A DNA stretch of 64,000 nucleotides from Neostapfia colusana. Its lineage: Eukaryota > Streptophyta > Magnoliopsida > Poales > Poaceae. The stretch lies in the NCBI GenBank assembly GCA_030760725.1, contig JASWHV010000013.1, forward strand, positions 37,792,699 to 37,856,698, read 5' to 3'. Shown here piece after piece: positions 20,001-27,492 of this stretch. The notes under the pieces are model-generated. The model had not been told where the DNA came from and made no database searches. It saw nothing but the letters and a program-made list of their open reading frames with translations. A program made the translations under genes and the position numbers. The first letter of the stretch is position 1. Each line of letters starts with the position of its first letter.

Positions 20001-22614
20001 AGTTTGAAATTCAAATAAAGTTTGAATTTCTCCCCCTTAGCTCATGTCAAGATCAACTCCAAATGGAGTGAAAATTGGTGTGTGAGCTCACAAAAATGTG
20101 CTGAGCAAGAATATGCCTTCCACTTTTAAATTCAGTGGGTGAAAACAGTTTGAATTTGAATATGTTTTCAAACTGCCCCTTTCCTATCTACACCCAAGAT
20201 GACCTCAAAAATGTTTTGAATTTGGGTGAAACTTGGCATGGACATCCTTGGCAAAGTGTAGGAGTTTTCATATGTCCAGCCCATCTATATCACATGTGGG
20301 AAGTACCACTTTTGCAATGTGTGAGTTTGTTCCCTAATGAGCATGTTGATAATTGTTACTTGCTCTTTATTTGTGTTCATCATTTTTCCTCAAATGAGGT
20401 GTGTGGTGTGGGGATGAACACTGCAAATGGGTGTCAAAAACTGAGGCCCTTACAATGATTCCGTGTGGCTGTGCACAGGAAAACCCAGTAACCCTGTGTG
20501 TTCTCGCTTCTCACTGGCTGTGATTTAAAGAGTGGGCCCAGGTTATTTTCCAATAGTAAAACAATTCCAGTTTCCACTCAAACTTTAGAAATCCATAACT
20601 TTTGCTAGGAAGCTCCAAATTTAGTGATTCAAATTGGGTTGGATTCATCTTGCCTAGCTCTGTCCAGACATACAACCCAATTTGTATGAAACCCATTAAT
20701 TAATTCTGGAAAATTCTTTAAAGCTTTTCAGCAAAAGAATTTTAGAGGGAGTTTGGTTCATCCAAAAATCCCCAAATTTTGCCAGAATGTTCTTTAGGAC
20801 ATTAGTAAACCCCTGTAAAAGTTTCAGACCATTTGGAGTTGATTTGGTCAGAGCAATTCAAATTGGAAGGTGCTGTGTTCATTTGAATACAGAAACATTT
20901 TCAGAGAATTTCCAAAACTTGGAAATTCAGTTCTGGGCAATTCTTAACCCCAAAAATGTTAGGAAAATTCAGGCAAACTCTATGAGCTATAATTGAAATT
21001 GTAGTTCATTAAGTTGAGCATGAACAGGGGTATTACCTCAGAATAAATTCTTCCTTGCTGATTTGCCAAGAGAATTATTCTGAGCAAACCACTCCATGAA
21101 AAGTGCTAATGTTTGGTCCAGAGAGTTTTCTTGTGACAAGGAACTCACACAAAAATTCTCAGCTCCATTGGAGCTCTAGATCACCCCTGTCCTGTTTAAC
21201 CACTTAAGGGATTAAGGTGGAAAAGGGGGGAAAACCACTTAGCATTTAACCATGTGATTAAGTCCAAGCCAAACCACCAACACCAGTTCATCTTTAAATT
21301 CTTAAACAAAGTTCCAGGTGTTAGAGGCTGGTTATTAGAACTAATAGTAGAAGTCTTACTCTAAAACTCACATTTGCATCTAAATTAACATGTAGTATTT
21401 CATTAACGTGTAGCCGTTGAAGAAGAGACTCCGGAAGTGCTGGACTTCCTTCTTCCGGACGAAGAACTAACCCCTGACCAGCAGCAACAAGGCAAGCCCC
21501 GGTTTGCATTAACCCTTTTATAAGTCTTACTTTGTTTACATGTGTCATATGAAGTATGTATGTGCATTAGGTATAGGATGAATGAAACCCCACTTGCATA
21601 ACCAAAGGTTCCTAAAAGAGTGAGGGTAGTGTCAAGGACCTCGAGTAGACAGGCTATGCTTAATGATTCATAGGACTTCGGTACAAGTCGAGTAGATGGA
21701 ATCTACTCGCGAGATAGGCATTGGGACACACGGGTTCGGTTGAGTGATGTGAGATCACTTTAGTAATAAAAATGAGACTAGGCAGGGGCTAGGGCGCAGC
21801 AAGAGTGAGTCTTGTGTGTGCAGCCCTGCCCGTGTCGATTGAGGACCGATCCGTGTGCGGCCCTGCTAAACAAGTATTGAACGTACCAAAGGCATATCGG
21901 ATATATGGGCCCCGATAAACCGATGTAGCCTAAACCTCCGGGCGTCGAGGCATAGCACACCGATTTATAGGTGTAGGTTGAGGGCAGCAAGGTGGAAATC
22001 TGCCAACGGGCATAGAGAGATGCTCCGTGTGGGGAACCTCCTGCTCGTTTCGGTGCGACCGGTTCGACGTTTGGGCTGTTGGGTGAAAGGTTGTCCTGTA
22101 CGACATCGAGTGAGCGTGCTGTGCAGCTCCACGGGTGGGCGTACGTGACGTGCTCTTTGGGTTTCCCTGCAGGTGTATATCGAGTCGATTCGCCGTCCCT
22201 CGCGGTGACGAGTACCGCTTGTTCAATGCGTCGTAACATAGACTAATGGATGAAATATGTTGATTCAATGATGCTGATTGATATAATTGTATTGCTACAT
22301 GTGTGCCACCAAATACTGCTTACTAAATTTCAGATTTCATGAACTGTTAACCTGTTGCTAAAAGATGAACTAAGGATGAACTTGTAGGCATGTCCATTTG
22401 CTGCAACATTGCTATCCTATGTCATGGTACCCCTCATGTAGAGTTGCATGCTTAGGTGAGTCGGTTAAGCCTTGTTGAGCCTTCGTGCTCATGGTTGCTG
22501 CTTAAGTGTTTTTCAGGTGAGGAGCCACCCACGGACTCGGAGTACGAGTCCACCGGCGAGGGTTACCCTCCGTCGGGGACCACGGCTGAGTGGGAGCCGT
22601 ACACGCCGCGCTGA
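4589..22614 (+). CDS. LTR-embedded split ORF, copy in the 5' LTR of B (72 residues predicted)
   Basis: Proposed coding exons are 4589-4631, 21414-21491 and 22517-22614. Exon 1 runs from ATG (Met-Ser-Phe) to CACG, followed by the donor GTGAG, and leaves one base over. Exon 2 starts after TGTAG with two bases of a split codon, encodes EEETPEVLDF, and ends CAACAAG before GCAAGC, a GC-type donor, again leaving one base. Exon 3 starts after TTTTTCAG with two bases and ends AEWEPYTPR-stop. All junctions are in phase. The product is a short acidic Glu/Gln/Pro-rich peptide of unknown function. Element F (plus one duplication) lies in the first intron, so this copy is disrupted at DNA level. The gene model is inference and no transcript was seen. 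Confidence 0.5.
5029..9075 (-). repeat. 3' LTR of element F
   Basis: On the minus strand it starts TGTAAGGGCC (9075) and ends GGTCGTGTCA (5029). It is 4047 bp, the same as the other copy at 16408-20454. Order along the minus strand: AT-rich U3, TCP-type motif (8453-8469), TATA-like box (8312-8319), a possible 5'UTR intron (donor 8169, acceptor end 7911), then the exons of the LTR split ORF and about 230 bp to the end. Reading frames such as 7117-7545 and 7653-8126 have no family resemblance and were not called. Confidence 0.96.
5260..7754 (-). CDS. LTR-embedded split ORF, copy in the 3' LTR of F (exon 1 uncertain)
   Basis: Exon 2 (6520 to 6440) and exon 3 (5348 to 5260) match those of B in position, phase and sequence. 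Exon 2 follows ATCATGTAG, encodes EEEPEVLDFVTPEEQ, and ends CAGCAAG before a GC donor (GCAAGC). Exon 3 follows TTTTGCAG and ends VEWESCTPQS-stop. The GC-AG intron is 1091 nt. A first exon at the place used in B (ATG 7754 to CACG 7722, donor GTGAG) is out of phase by one base, and a run of six Gs lies within it (7735-7740). So either the start is elsewhere or this copy carries a one-base slip. Function unknown. Confidence 0.42.
9076..9113 (-). other. Polypurine tract and conserved hairpin of F
   Basis: On the minus strand a purine run, AAGGGGGGAGGAA (9088 to 9076), abuts the 3' LTR and would prime plus-strand DNA synthesis. Just upstream lies AATCTCG-GGA-CGAGATT (9097-9113), a seven-base inverted repeat with a three-base loop. 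A, B and E have the same hairpin in the same place. Confidence 0.85.
9146..13702 (-). CDS. gag-pol: gag-pol polyprotein of F, intact
   Basis: One open frame of 1518 codons encodes everything needed for reverse transcription and integration. Order, by approximate residue: Gln-rich tail (25-40), Gag core (90-250), zinc knuckle CYKCGRPGHFASSC (near 355), aspartic protease with DSGATHNFIS (near 432), RT with the catalytic FIDD box (near 746), RNase H with YCDASG (near 894), integrase His/Cys zinc site (near 1100) and D-D-E core including SDRGTLF and HPQTDGQTE (1233-1265), and a C-terminal chromodomain (ATWESEEFL, about 1490). The chromodomain places it with plant chromoviruses, whose chromodomain is known to steer integration to marked chromatin. 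The start is ATG 13702 (MTRTRANPD), directly behind a splice-acceptor-like TTGAATTTCAG, rather than the upstream in-frame codon at 13732. No stop or frameshift was seen. Confidence 0.96.
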   Translation of the reverse strand: MTRTRANPDVGGTSQGGETSQPPPEDSSGQQQQQQQQTPPPPLPTVTLADIVAAMAGSHQQHTELLQTLIANTSRPERRQDREERQQSSYSDFLATHPPVFSRADEPLDADNWLRAIEMKFGLLQISEQRKTQFAVQQLQGSASAWWANFCASQPTDRVMTWAEFRTAFRAYHIPPGLMKRKTQEFLHLQQGSRNALEYSRAFNDLALYASYHADTDEKRRDHFYQGLNPLLKDKLAMFNRGSLNDIIDAAIVQEDSGKELAAAERKRSAPQSSGEGGGPSQKFRMVNRPPSGPRWQPPQRSMPFRGRPYSSPAFRPALPAPPQQQQQQRAMPRAFAPPQRMPGFRPPSTPPAAATCYKCGRPGHFASSCPERQGGGVVPQFPGRNQPRNPTNARRANPRPGTVHQLAIEDVPEGEPILAGMFQLHQHPAIVLFDSGATHNFISQAFIAKHSLPILPTDSPYLICSPGGKISASVMVSKAPLCLAGRVYPTSLIILEGQKVDVILGMSWLTRHGAVLDTVLRVVHLNSGVHGSHSLFLDSPEIKLPSVYQATTIRLEDIPVVREFPDVFPDDLPGMPPDREVEFKIELAPGTMPISRRPYKMAPKELAELKIQLTDLLEKGFIRPSSSPWGCSALFVKKKDETLRLCVDYRPLNAVTIKNKYPLPRIDMLFDQLVEAKVFSKMDLRSGYHQIKIRAEDIPKTAFSTRYGLYEYLVMSFGLTNAPAHFMYLMNSVFMPELDKFVVVFIDDILVYSKSEEDHKKHLRIVLQRLRDHKLYAKFSKCEFWISQVPFLGHIISAEGIAVDPGKITQVLNWKSPRTVHEVRSFLGLAGYYRRFIPNFSKIARPMTELLKKATKYVWSPACEAAFKALVKHLTSAPVLAQPDTTKPFDVYCDASGIGLGCVLMQDRRVVAYGSRQLRNHEQNYPTHDLELAAVVLALKMWRHYLLGNLVHLYTDHKSLKYIFTQKELNMRQRRWLELIKDYEIEVHYHPGKANVVADALSRKSHVNNLTITPLEESEPPLHVIPHGALYNLALIPTIREEIAAAQKNDKGMSHLRRRVDSGELKCFGKDGDGVLWFKDRIVVPRNPELRKRIFDEAHLSKFSIHPGSNKMYQELRSKFWWTRMKRETAKYVSECDTCRRVKADHMRKPGLLQPLGIPAWKWEDVSMDFVVGLPTTLQKHDSVWVIVDRLTKVAHFIPVNTNYNAKKYAELYISRILCLYGVPRTIVSDRGTLFVSRFWEQLHAALGTKLIRSSAYHPQTDGQTERVNQILEDMLRACAIDHGKNWDDHLPLAEFSYNNGYQASIKMAPYEALYGRKCRTPLNWCESGERVTFGTDLVNNAEEKVRLIQANLKAAQSRQKQYADRRKRPLQFEVGDHVYLRVSPMKGVNRFGVRGKLAPRFIGPFQITERCGSVAYRLRLPEALSGVHDVFHISQLRKCLKLSTTVQLEDIEELQPDLTYREEPVQIIDEKARTTRNRTLWFYKVLWSNHSMDEATWESEEFLRTNYPDFLTSHIR
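13703..13974 (-). other. Spacer between orf0 and gag-pol of F, with an acceptor-like sequence
   Basis: These 272 nt hold no convincing gene. Reading toward gag, it contains a branch-point-like GTGCTAAT, then a T/G-rich run ending TTGAATTTCAG one base before the gag ATG. E has a 302-nt spacer in the same position, ending TGATTCTGCCAG directly before its gag ATG. Confidence 0.55.
13975..14919 (-). CDS. orf0 of F: extra ORF upstream of gag
   Basis: A 314-codon frame of unknown function lies in sense orientation between primer site and gag. Three parts are visible. A globular-looking N-terminal 150 residues is rich in Trp/Tyr/Pro (e.g. WLMLQYFGYNQMPQYF, YALVPVEGRAQHVWEERY). A long heptad-like, probably coiled-coil stretch (about 165-265) contains a basic cluster, RRLKKAKKKSR, that could act as a nuclear signal. 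The tail is very acidic and Pro-rich, ending EVEFYSE. It has no zinc knuckle, protease, membrane segment or envelope features. The ATG at 14919 directly follows TATTTTTACAG, a good plant 3' splice site. I recall reports of extra ORFs before gag in some rice gypsy families, but have not compared sequences. It is open and undamaged. Confidence 0.85.
   Translation of the reverse strand: MAADKRLENGWVVSHCSDRSGYPGALWLMLQYFGYNQMPQYFAKEEGEEGNKTWTIHVEVPAGPTPPGWVPFTVTVRGRQPEGMWQVAARDTMSRFCQLHVQAMEGTPYALVPVEGRAQHVWEERYLEATNPSCPRYNPAEANLSLQMRAGNAVMDSQAVHTEHLATKLKESTSRGDHFESAHSALRNVLLPTIKRLNEQHNQLRRLKKAKKKSRVDIAALQELVQTLTQQNEDLAQERDDAIEEGQGWEEDYNQAMDEVHALQDLVPPVLGVPVVLGLPAMGEPGMGEEVVDPEPPAEVPEEDDPQEVEFYSE
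14920..16390 (-). other. Untranslated leader of F between primer site and orf0
   Basis: About 1.47 kb with no supported gene. The half next to the primer site is mixed GC, the rest AT-rich. Donor-like sites on the minus strand include ACGTAAGC (GT at 16223) and CAGGTAAC (GT at 16167). These could pair with the acceptors before orf0 (14920) or gag (13704). The leader resembles that of B in organisation. Confidence 0.5.
16391..16404 (-). other. Primer binding site of F (initiator Met tRNA)
   Basis: Minus strand TGGTATCAGAGCTC, three bases inside the 5' LTR. TGGTATCAGAGC is the usual plant retrotransposon site complementary to the 3' end of the initiator methionine tRNA. The same site occurs in B (22874) and E (42471). 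Confidence 0.93.
16639..19133 (-). CDS. LTR-embedded split ORF, copy in the 5' LTR of F (exon 1 uncertain)
   Basis: Same structure as the copy at 5260-7754: exon 2 at 17899-17819, GC-AG intron, exon 3 at 16727-16639. This is the copy that would lie in the transcript of F, between the transcription start and the primer site. The stop is about 230 nt before the LTR end, close to the spacing in B (256) and E (247). The possible first exon (19133-19101) is one base out of phase. Confidence 0.42.
19691..19698 (-). promoter_or_regulatory. TATA-like box of the F 5' LTR
   Basis: Minus strand CTATTTATTCC. It lies about 133 bp downstream of GTGGGACCCACATGTCA (19848-19832). In E the same motif lies the same distance from a standard TATAAAA box. 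Confidence 0.55.
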
Positions 22615-22870
22615 GCTGAAGAGTGCAGCTAATGTGGGTTGCCCTAGGGCTGGGCAGCCAACTTTTGCTAGATAGGCGGGCGTGAGTTGTGTAGTGTAGA
22701 CTTCCGCTGTGTAACATAAACAATAGTTGTAACTAAAGTTTGTACCTGTTTGTACAGTTTCAGTTGGTTCCCATGTAATATATTATGTTCTTATGATGTG
22801 TGCTGTCGGGTGTCGCATCGCGCGGCACCACCCTCTGCGATCCTGGATGAGCGGATTCCGGTCCGCCACA
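20460..22870 (+). repeat. 5' LTR of B, right part (after F)
   Basis: Continues the LTR split by F and ends GGTCCGCCACA at 22870. AT-rich sequence is followed by exon 2 (21414-21491), the GC-AG intron and exon 3 (22517-22614) of the LTR split ORF, then about 256 bp to the LTR end. The intron shares stretches with F, such as TACAAGTCGAGTAG and a block around GATTGAGGACCGA. Confidence 0.93.
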
Positions 22871-22873
22871 GCC

Positions 22874-22887
22874 TGGTATCAGAGCTG
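22874..22887 (+). other. Primer binding site of B (initiator Met tRNA)
   Basis: TGGTATCAGAGCTG, three bases after the LTR end. It matches the initiator Met tRNA site of F and E. Confidence 0.92.
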
Positions 22888-24648
22888 CAGTGGGGATAGC
22901 ACAGTACTAAAGGACTGCATTATGGGAAAAACTTAGGTATACGGTGAGGATTCGGTAGATGCCCAAGTAAGGACTATATTAGCATAGTTACTTAAAGTGG
23001 CAAAGACTAACTTATGTATTATAATTCTGAATTTTAATTATGTAACGACGCACCTACGCTCTGGTAAGTATGGTAAGGAACGCCACCGAAAGCGGTTCAA
23101 TTTCGGTTAGCTCCCCCTGACGAGGAACGTGGTTCAGGGATTTGTCTCACAGCTTGGTGTGAGACGTTAATATGAACCTCTTGAACTCTTCATGTTCCTG
23201 AGTTCATATGAAACGCTGATCCCTAGCGTGCATTAGGCAAGTAAGCGGAGACCCCATCGCGTGGTCAGTAACGCGAGTGTGTTCGTCTGGAAATAGCCCA
23301 GGAGGACATACGCAGCGCTTGCCATCGGCGTGCCCTGCAGGGCAATAGGTGGTATCTGTTGGGTTGATAACATTCCCAACCGTGACGATCCGTTCATGAC
23401 ATACTCGGGTTCCCCGTCGTGTGGTGTTGAAACACGATCACGTGCCTTGAGACGTGACTTAGCTCAAGGACGGCCGTATGACAATGATACGGGCGTTTGT
23501 ATTTACTTTTAAATATGGAACTGCCTGAAATGAACAACCTTTGAGTGCACCATCATTGTGTGGTCTTCTGCAGGTACCAACCACGTATGTATCCGTGTAG
23601 AAAACGTGTGCGAGAGACCGTTTAGTGCCACACTCGAGACGTATATGCCGGTATGATCCGGTTAGGATTTTCTTTTGTGAGGAACGTAGTACCGAGATAT
23701 TGTAGGCATATGCATGAGTATAATGATAACAAAGAATTAAAATCTATAGGTTCCACATTTAGGACCCTGGTTGGGTATATGAATGGGATAGTGATGAGTG
23801 TAGTTCCAGAAAGACTGAAAAACAGAGTGCTCGGTTTTGGGACAGCAAGTTTGCTGATCTTCAACAGGGCGTAACTCACAGGTCTTTTAGCCGAGAGAGG
23901 TGTGCTACATAGCTCTGGAAAGGTATTGAAGTACTCTACAACTTTGTTGTAGACTTCCAGCGCTGAAACTCACCTTAAGATGGCTTAAAGCCCAGAGAAA
24001 TGTAAACTGTCCAGAACCAGGGCAGAGTAAAACATCCTCTGAACTGATCTGTTTTTCAAATATAATTCCCAGTAGAAAAATCTAAAATTGTCATATAATA
24101 CATCCTTAGGAAGAGTAGAAGATGTGTGACATCTTTGCAATTCAAAGTTTCTGAAATTTCAGCACAGATTCAGTGGAAACCAGGGTTGGAAACAGCCACT
24201 TCCAAGGGAGGTGCTGTTAAAATTCCAGAAATTCTGCTGACTTTGAATTAGCATAACTTTTTAACCAAAGCTGATCTGGGGGCAAATGCGTACTCGTTGG
24301 AAAGATACTAAAGTTAGCTTTAACTTTGGTATTCAACTTGAGTCATGAAAATGCCCATAACCGGATCAAAACTTGGAATAGGTAGAAACTGGTCATTCTG
24401 ACGGAGGAACGACAGTAGAACTCATTGGAGAGGGTGTTGTACCCTAAGGGTGGTATATGTGATGACAACGCGATAATAATGTCTCGTAGAGACCAAACCC
24501 AGTTATGGTGAGCTTCCAAAGAAGGGGTTCATCAAGTTGGAGTAAACTAACTTGTGTTTGGTCTGGTAATGGTGTAGCTTGTGCAAAGTTATTACATTTT
24601 CTGCTTACGAGATATATCGCATGTTTTTGTTGTCATAATATTTTTACG
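22888..24648 (+). other. Leader of B; orf0, gag and protease missing
   Basis: About 1.76 kb without a supported gene. It contains a textbook donor, CTG/GTAAGTA (GT at 23064-23065), about 190 nt after the primer site. The right end, ATATTTTTAC, resembles the acceptor before orf0 in F (ATATTTTTACAG) and is joined directly to mid-pol sequence. The deletion therefore seems to run from the orf0 start to just before RT. Confidence 0.6.
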
Positions 24649-27426
24649 CCCATATCACGGAGACCATACAAGATGGCTCCAAATGAGCTGGCGGAACTGA
24701 AAGAACAGCTCAATGATCTGTTGAGCAAGGGTTTCATTAGGCCGAGTTCCTCGCCTTGGGGATGCTCGGCGCTATTTGTAAAGAAGAAGGATGAAACCCT
24801 GAGGCTGTGTGTGGATTACCGGCCGCTCAACGCCGTCACCATCAAGAATAAGTACCCACTGCCCCGTATTGATATCTTGTTTGACCAACTTGTGGGGGCA
24901 AGTGTATTCTCAAAGATGGACCTTCACTCTGGATATCACCAGATCAAGATCCGGGCGGAGGATATCCCGAAGACGGCGTTCTCGACGAGATACGGCTTAT
25001 ACGAATATCTCGTCATGTCCTTTGGTCTCACAAATGCTCCAGCCCATTTCATGTATCTCATGAACTCGGTGTTCATGCCAGAGCTGGACAAGTTCGTGGT
25101 AGTGTTCATCGACGATATCTTGGTTTACTCCAAGACAGAAGCCGAGCAAGCCGAACACTTACGGATCGTTCTTCAACGATTGCGAGACCACAAGCTCTAC
25201 GCCAAGTTCAGCAAACGCGAATTTTGGATCAGCCAAGTGCCATTCTTGGGACATATCATCTCAGCTGAAGGCATTGCGGTTGACCCAAGTAAAATAGAGC
25301 AAGTGTTGAAATGGAAAGCTCCCACTTCAGTTCATGAAGTCAGAAGCTTCCTCGGGTTAGCGGGATAATACCGGAGATTCATTCCAAGCTTCTCCAAGCT
25401 CGCTAAGCCGATGACAGAGTTGCTGAAGAAAGGGACAAAATATGTTTGGAACACGGCGTGTGAAGGAGCGTTCCGAACACTGGTGAAGCATCTCACAACA
25501 GCCCCGGTATTAGCTCAGCCGGATACAACAAAGCCCTTCGACGTGTATTGTGACGCGTCCGGTATTGGGCTCGGCTGCGTGTTGATGCAGGAAGGACGTG
25601 TGGTCGCTTATGGCTCACGCCAACTTCGGAACCATGAGCAGCACTACCCGACTCACGATCTTGAACTTGCTGCCGTGGTGTTGGCGCTAAAAATGTGGAG
25701 GCACTATCTCCTGGGGAACTTGGTGCATCTCTACACCGACCACAAGAGCTTGAAATACATTTTCACCCAGAAGGAGCTGAACATGAGGCAGAGGAGGTGG
25801 TTAGAACTGATCAAAGATTATGAGATTGAGATCCATTACCACCCCGGCAAGGCGAATGTGGTTGCCGACGCGCTGAGTCAGAAATCGCATGTCCATCACC
25901 TCACCATTACACCGGTGGAGGAGGAAGAGCCAAGTTTATACTTGGTTCCTTATGGATCGCTGTACAACCTTGCCCTCATCCCTACTATTACGGAGGACAT
26001 CATTGCAGCTCAGAAAAATGATAAAGGCATGGCACATCTCCGGAGACGGATTGACAATGGGGAGATCAAATGTTTCCGGAAAGATGGTGAGGGGACGCTG
26101 TGGTTCAATGACCGCATAGTCGTACCCCGAGATATGGAGTTGAGGAAAAAGATCCTCGATGAAGCTCACTTGTCCAAATACTCCATTCATCCGGGCAGCA
26201 TCAAAATGTACCAAGATTTGAAAAAGAAATTTTGGTGGACACGGATGAAGCGGGAGGTAGCTAAGTACGTATCCGAGTGCGATACGTGTAGACGAGTGAA
26301 AGCTGATCACATGAAGAAATCAGGGCTGTTGCAACCCCTGAAGATCCCGGCATGGAAATGGGAAGATGTGAGCATGGATTTCATTGTGGGATTACCCCTA
26401 ACAGCCAACAAGCATGATTCCATATGGGTAATCGTTGATCGGTTAACCAAGACGGCTCACTTCATTCTGGTGAATACACGTTACAATGCCGGCAAATATG
26501 CGGAGCTATACATAGCGAAGATTCTATGCCTATACGGGGTACCCAAGACCATTGTCTCAGATCGAGGTGCATTATTTGTATCTCGCTTTTGGGAGCAGCT
26601 ACACGCTGCATTGGGTACTAAGTTGATCAGGAGCTCCGCTTATCACCCTCAAACAGATGGCCAGACAGAGAGGGTGAATCAAGTTCTGGAAGACATGTTG
26701 AGAGCATGTGCCATCCACCATGGTAGGAACTGGGATGATCACCTACCATTGGCGGAATTCTCGTACAACAACGGTTATCAGGCGAGTATCCAGATGGCAC
26801 CCTACGAAGCTCTCTACGGTCGTAAATGCCGCACCCCATTAAATTGGTGCGAGTCCGGTGAAAGGGTCACATTCGGAGTTGATGTGGTGAACGACGCCGA
26901 AGAGCGCGTTCGGACAATTCAAGCCAATTTGAAGGCCGCTCAATCCCGACAAAAGAACTACGCTGATAAGAGGCGTAGACCATTGCACTTTGACGTTGGG
27001 GAACACGTGTACCTCCGCGTGTCTCCAATGAAGGGTGTGCACCGGTTCGGTGTGAAGGGGAAGCTCGCTCCCCGTTTTATTGGACCCTACGCTATCACCG
27101 AGAAGTGTGGACCAGCGGCGTATCGATTGGAACTACCGGCATCGCTGGCTGGTGTCCACGATGTTTTCCATGTTTCGCAACTGCGAAAATGCTTGAAGCA
27201 TACAGCTGCTGTTCCTATCGAAGACATTGGCGAGTTGAAACCGGATTTAACATATCATGAGTATCCGGTGGCCATTCTTGAGGAGAAAGCCCGAACCACG
27301 CGTAGCAGAACGTTGTGGTTCTACAAAATACTCTGGAGTAACCACACCGCCGAAGAAGCGACGTGGGAGAGCGAGGAGTTCCTTCGCTCAAATTACCCGG
27401 AGTTCATAGCTTCTCAACACGGGTAA
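24649..27426 (+). pseudogene. pol: pol of B: truncated RT, RNase H, integrase, chromodomain
   Basis: Homology starts at the residues before RT (ISRRPYKMAP) and runs to the natural stop. RT has the FIDD box (about 25106-25117), RNase H has YCDASGIGLGCVL, integrase has the His/Cys region (CDTCRRVKADH) and DRGALF...HPQTDGQTE, and the C-terminal chromodomain has EEATWESEEFL. One in-frame TAA at 25366-25368 lies between RT and RNase H, where F has a tyrosine; both sides stay in frame. With no gag or protease upstream, B cannot build particles. Confidence 0.93.
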
Positions 27427-27455
27427 GTCCCTATTATATCGCTATCTCTTCTTTT

Positions 27456-27492
27456 ATAATCTCAGGACGAGATTCTTTTAAGGGGGGAGGGA
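27456..27492 (+). other. Hairpin and polypurine tract of B
   Basis: AATCTCAGGACGAGATT, then CTTTTA, then a purine run AAGGGGGGAGGGA ending at the 3' LTR start (27493). Same layout as in A, E and F. Confidence 0.87.

Larger units (their letters stand above)
5029..20454 (-). mobile_element. Element F: young, apparently intact Tekay/Del-type chromovirus
   Basis: A 15.4-kb element on the minus strand inside the 5' LTR of B, flanked by ATGAT (5024-5028 and 20455-20459). Both LTRs are 4047 bp. Reading them side by side I found one difference (G at 5747, A at 17126). Reading 20454 to 5029: LTR, initiator-Met primer site, leader of about 1.5 kb, orf0, gag-pol in one open frame, polypurine tract, LTR. 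Intact frames and near-identical LTRs point to a very recent insertion and a family that may still be active. Confidence 0.96.
16408..20454 (-). repeat. 5' LTR of element F
   Basis: 4047 bp, one observed difference from the 3' LTR (A at 17126 against G at 5747). As the upstream LTR it would drive the element: TCP-type motif at 19832-19848 and TATA-like TATTTATT (minus strand) at 19698-19691. That puts the transcription start roughly 790 bp into the LTR, leaving about 3.2 kb of LTR in the transcript leader. Confidence 0.96.

Noticed and set aside
23330..24500. Possible gag remnants in the leader of B
   Set aside because: No Gag core, zinc knuckle or protease motif in any frame. The sequence resembles the leader of F in organisation.
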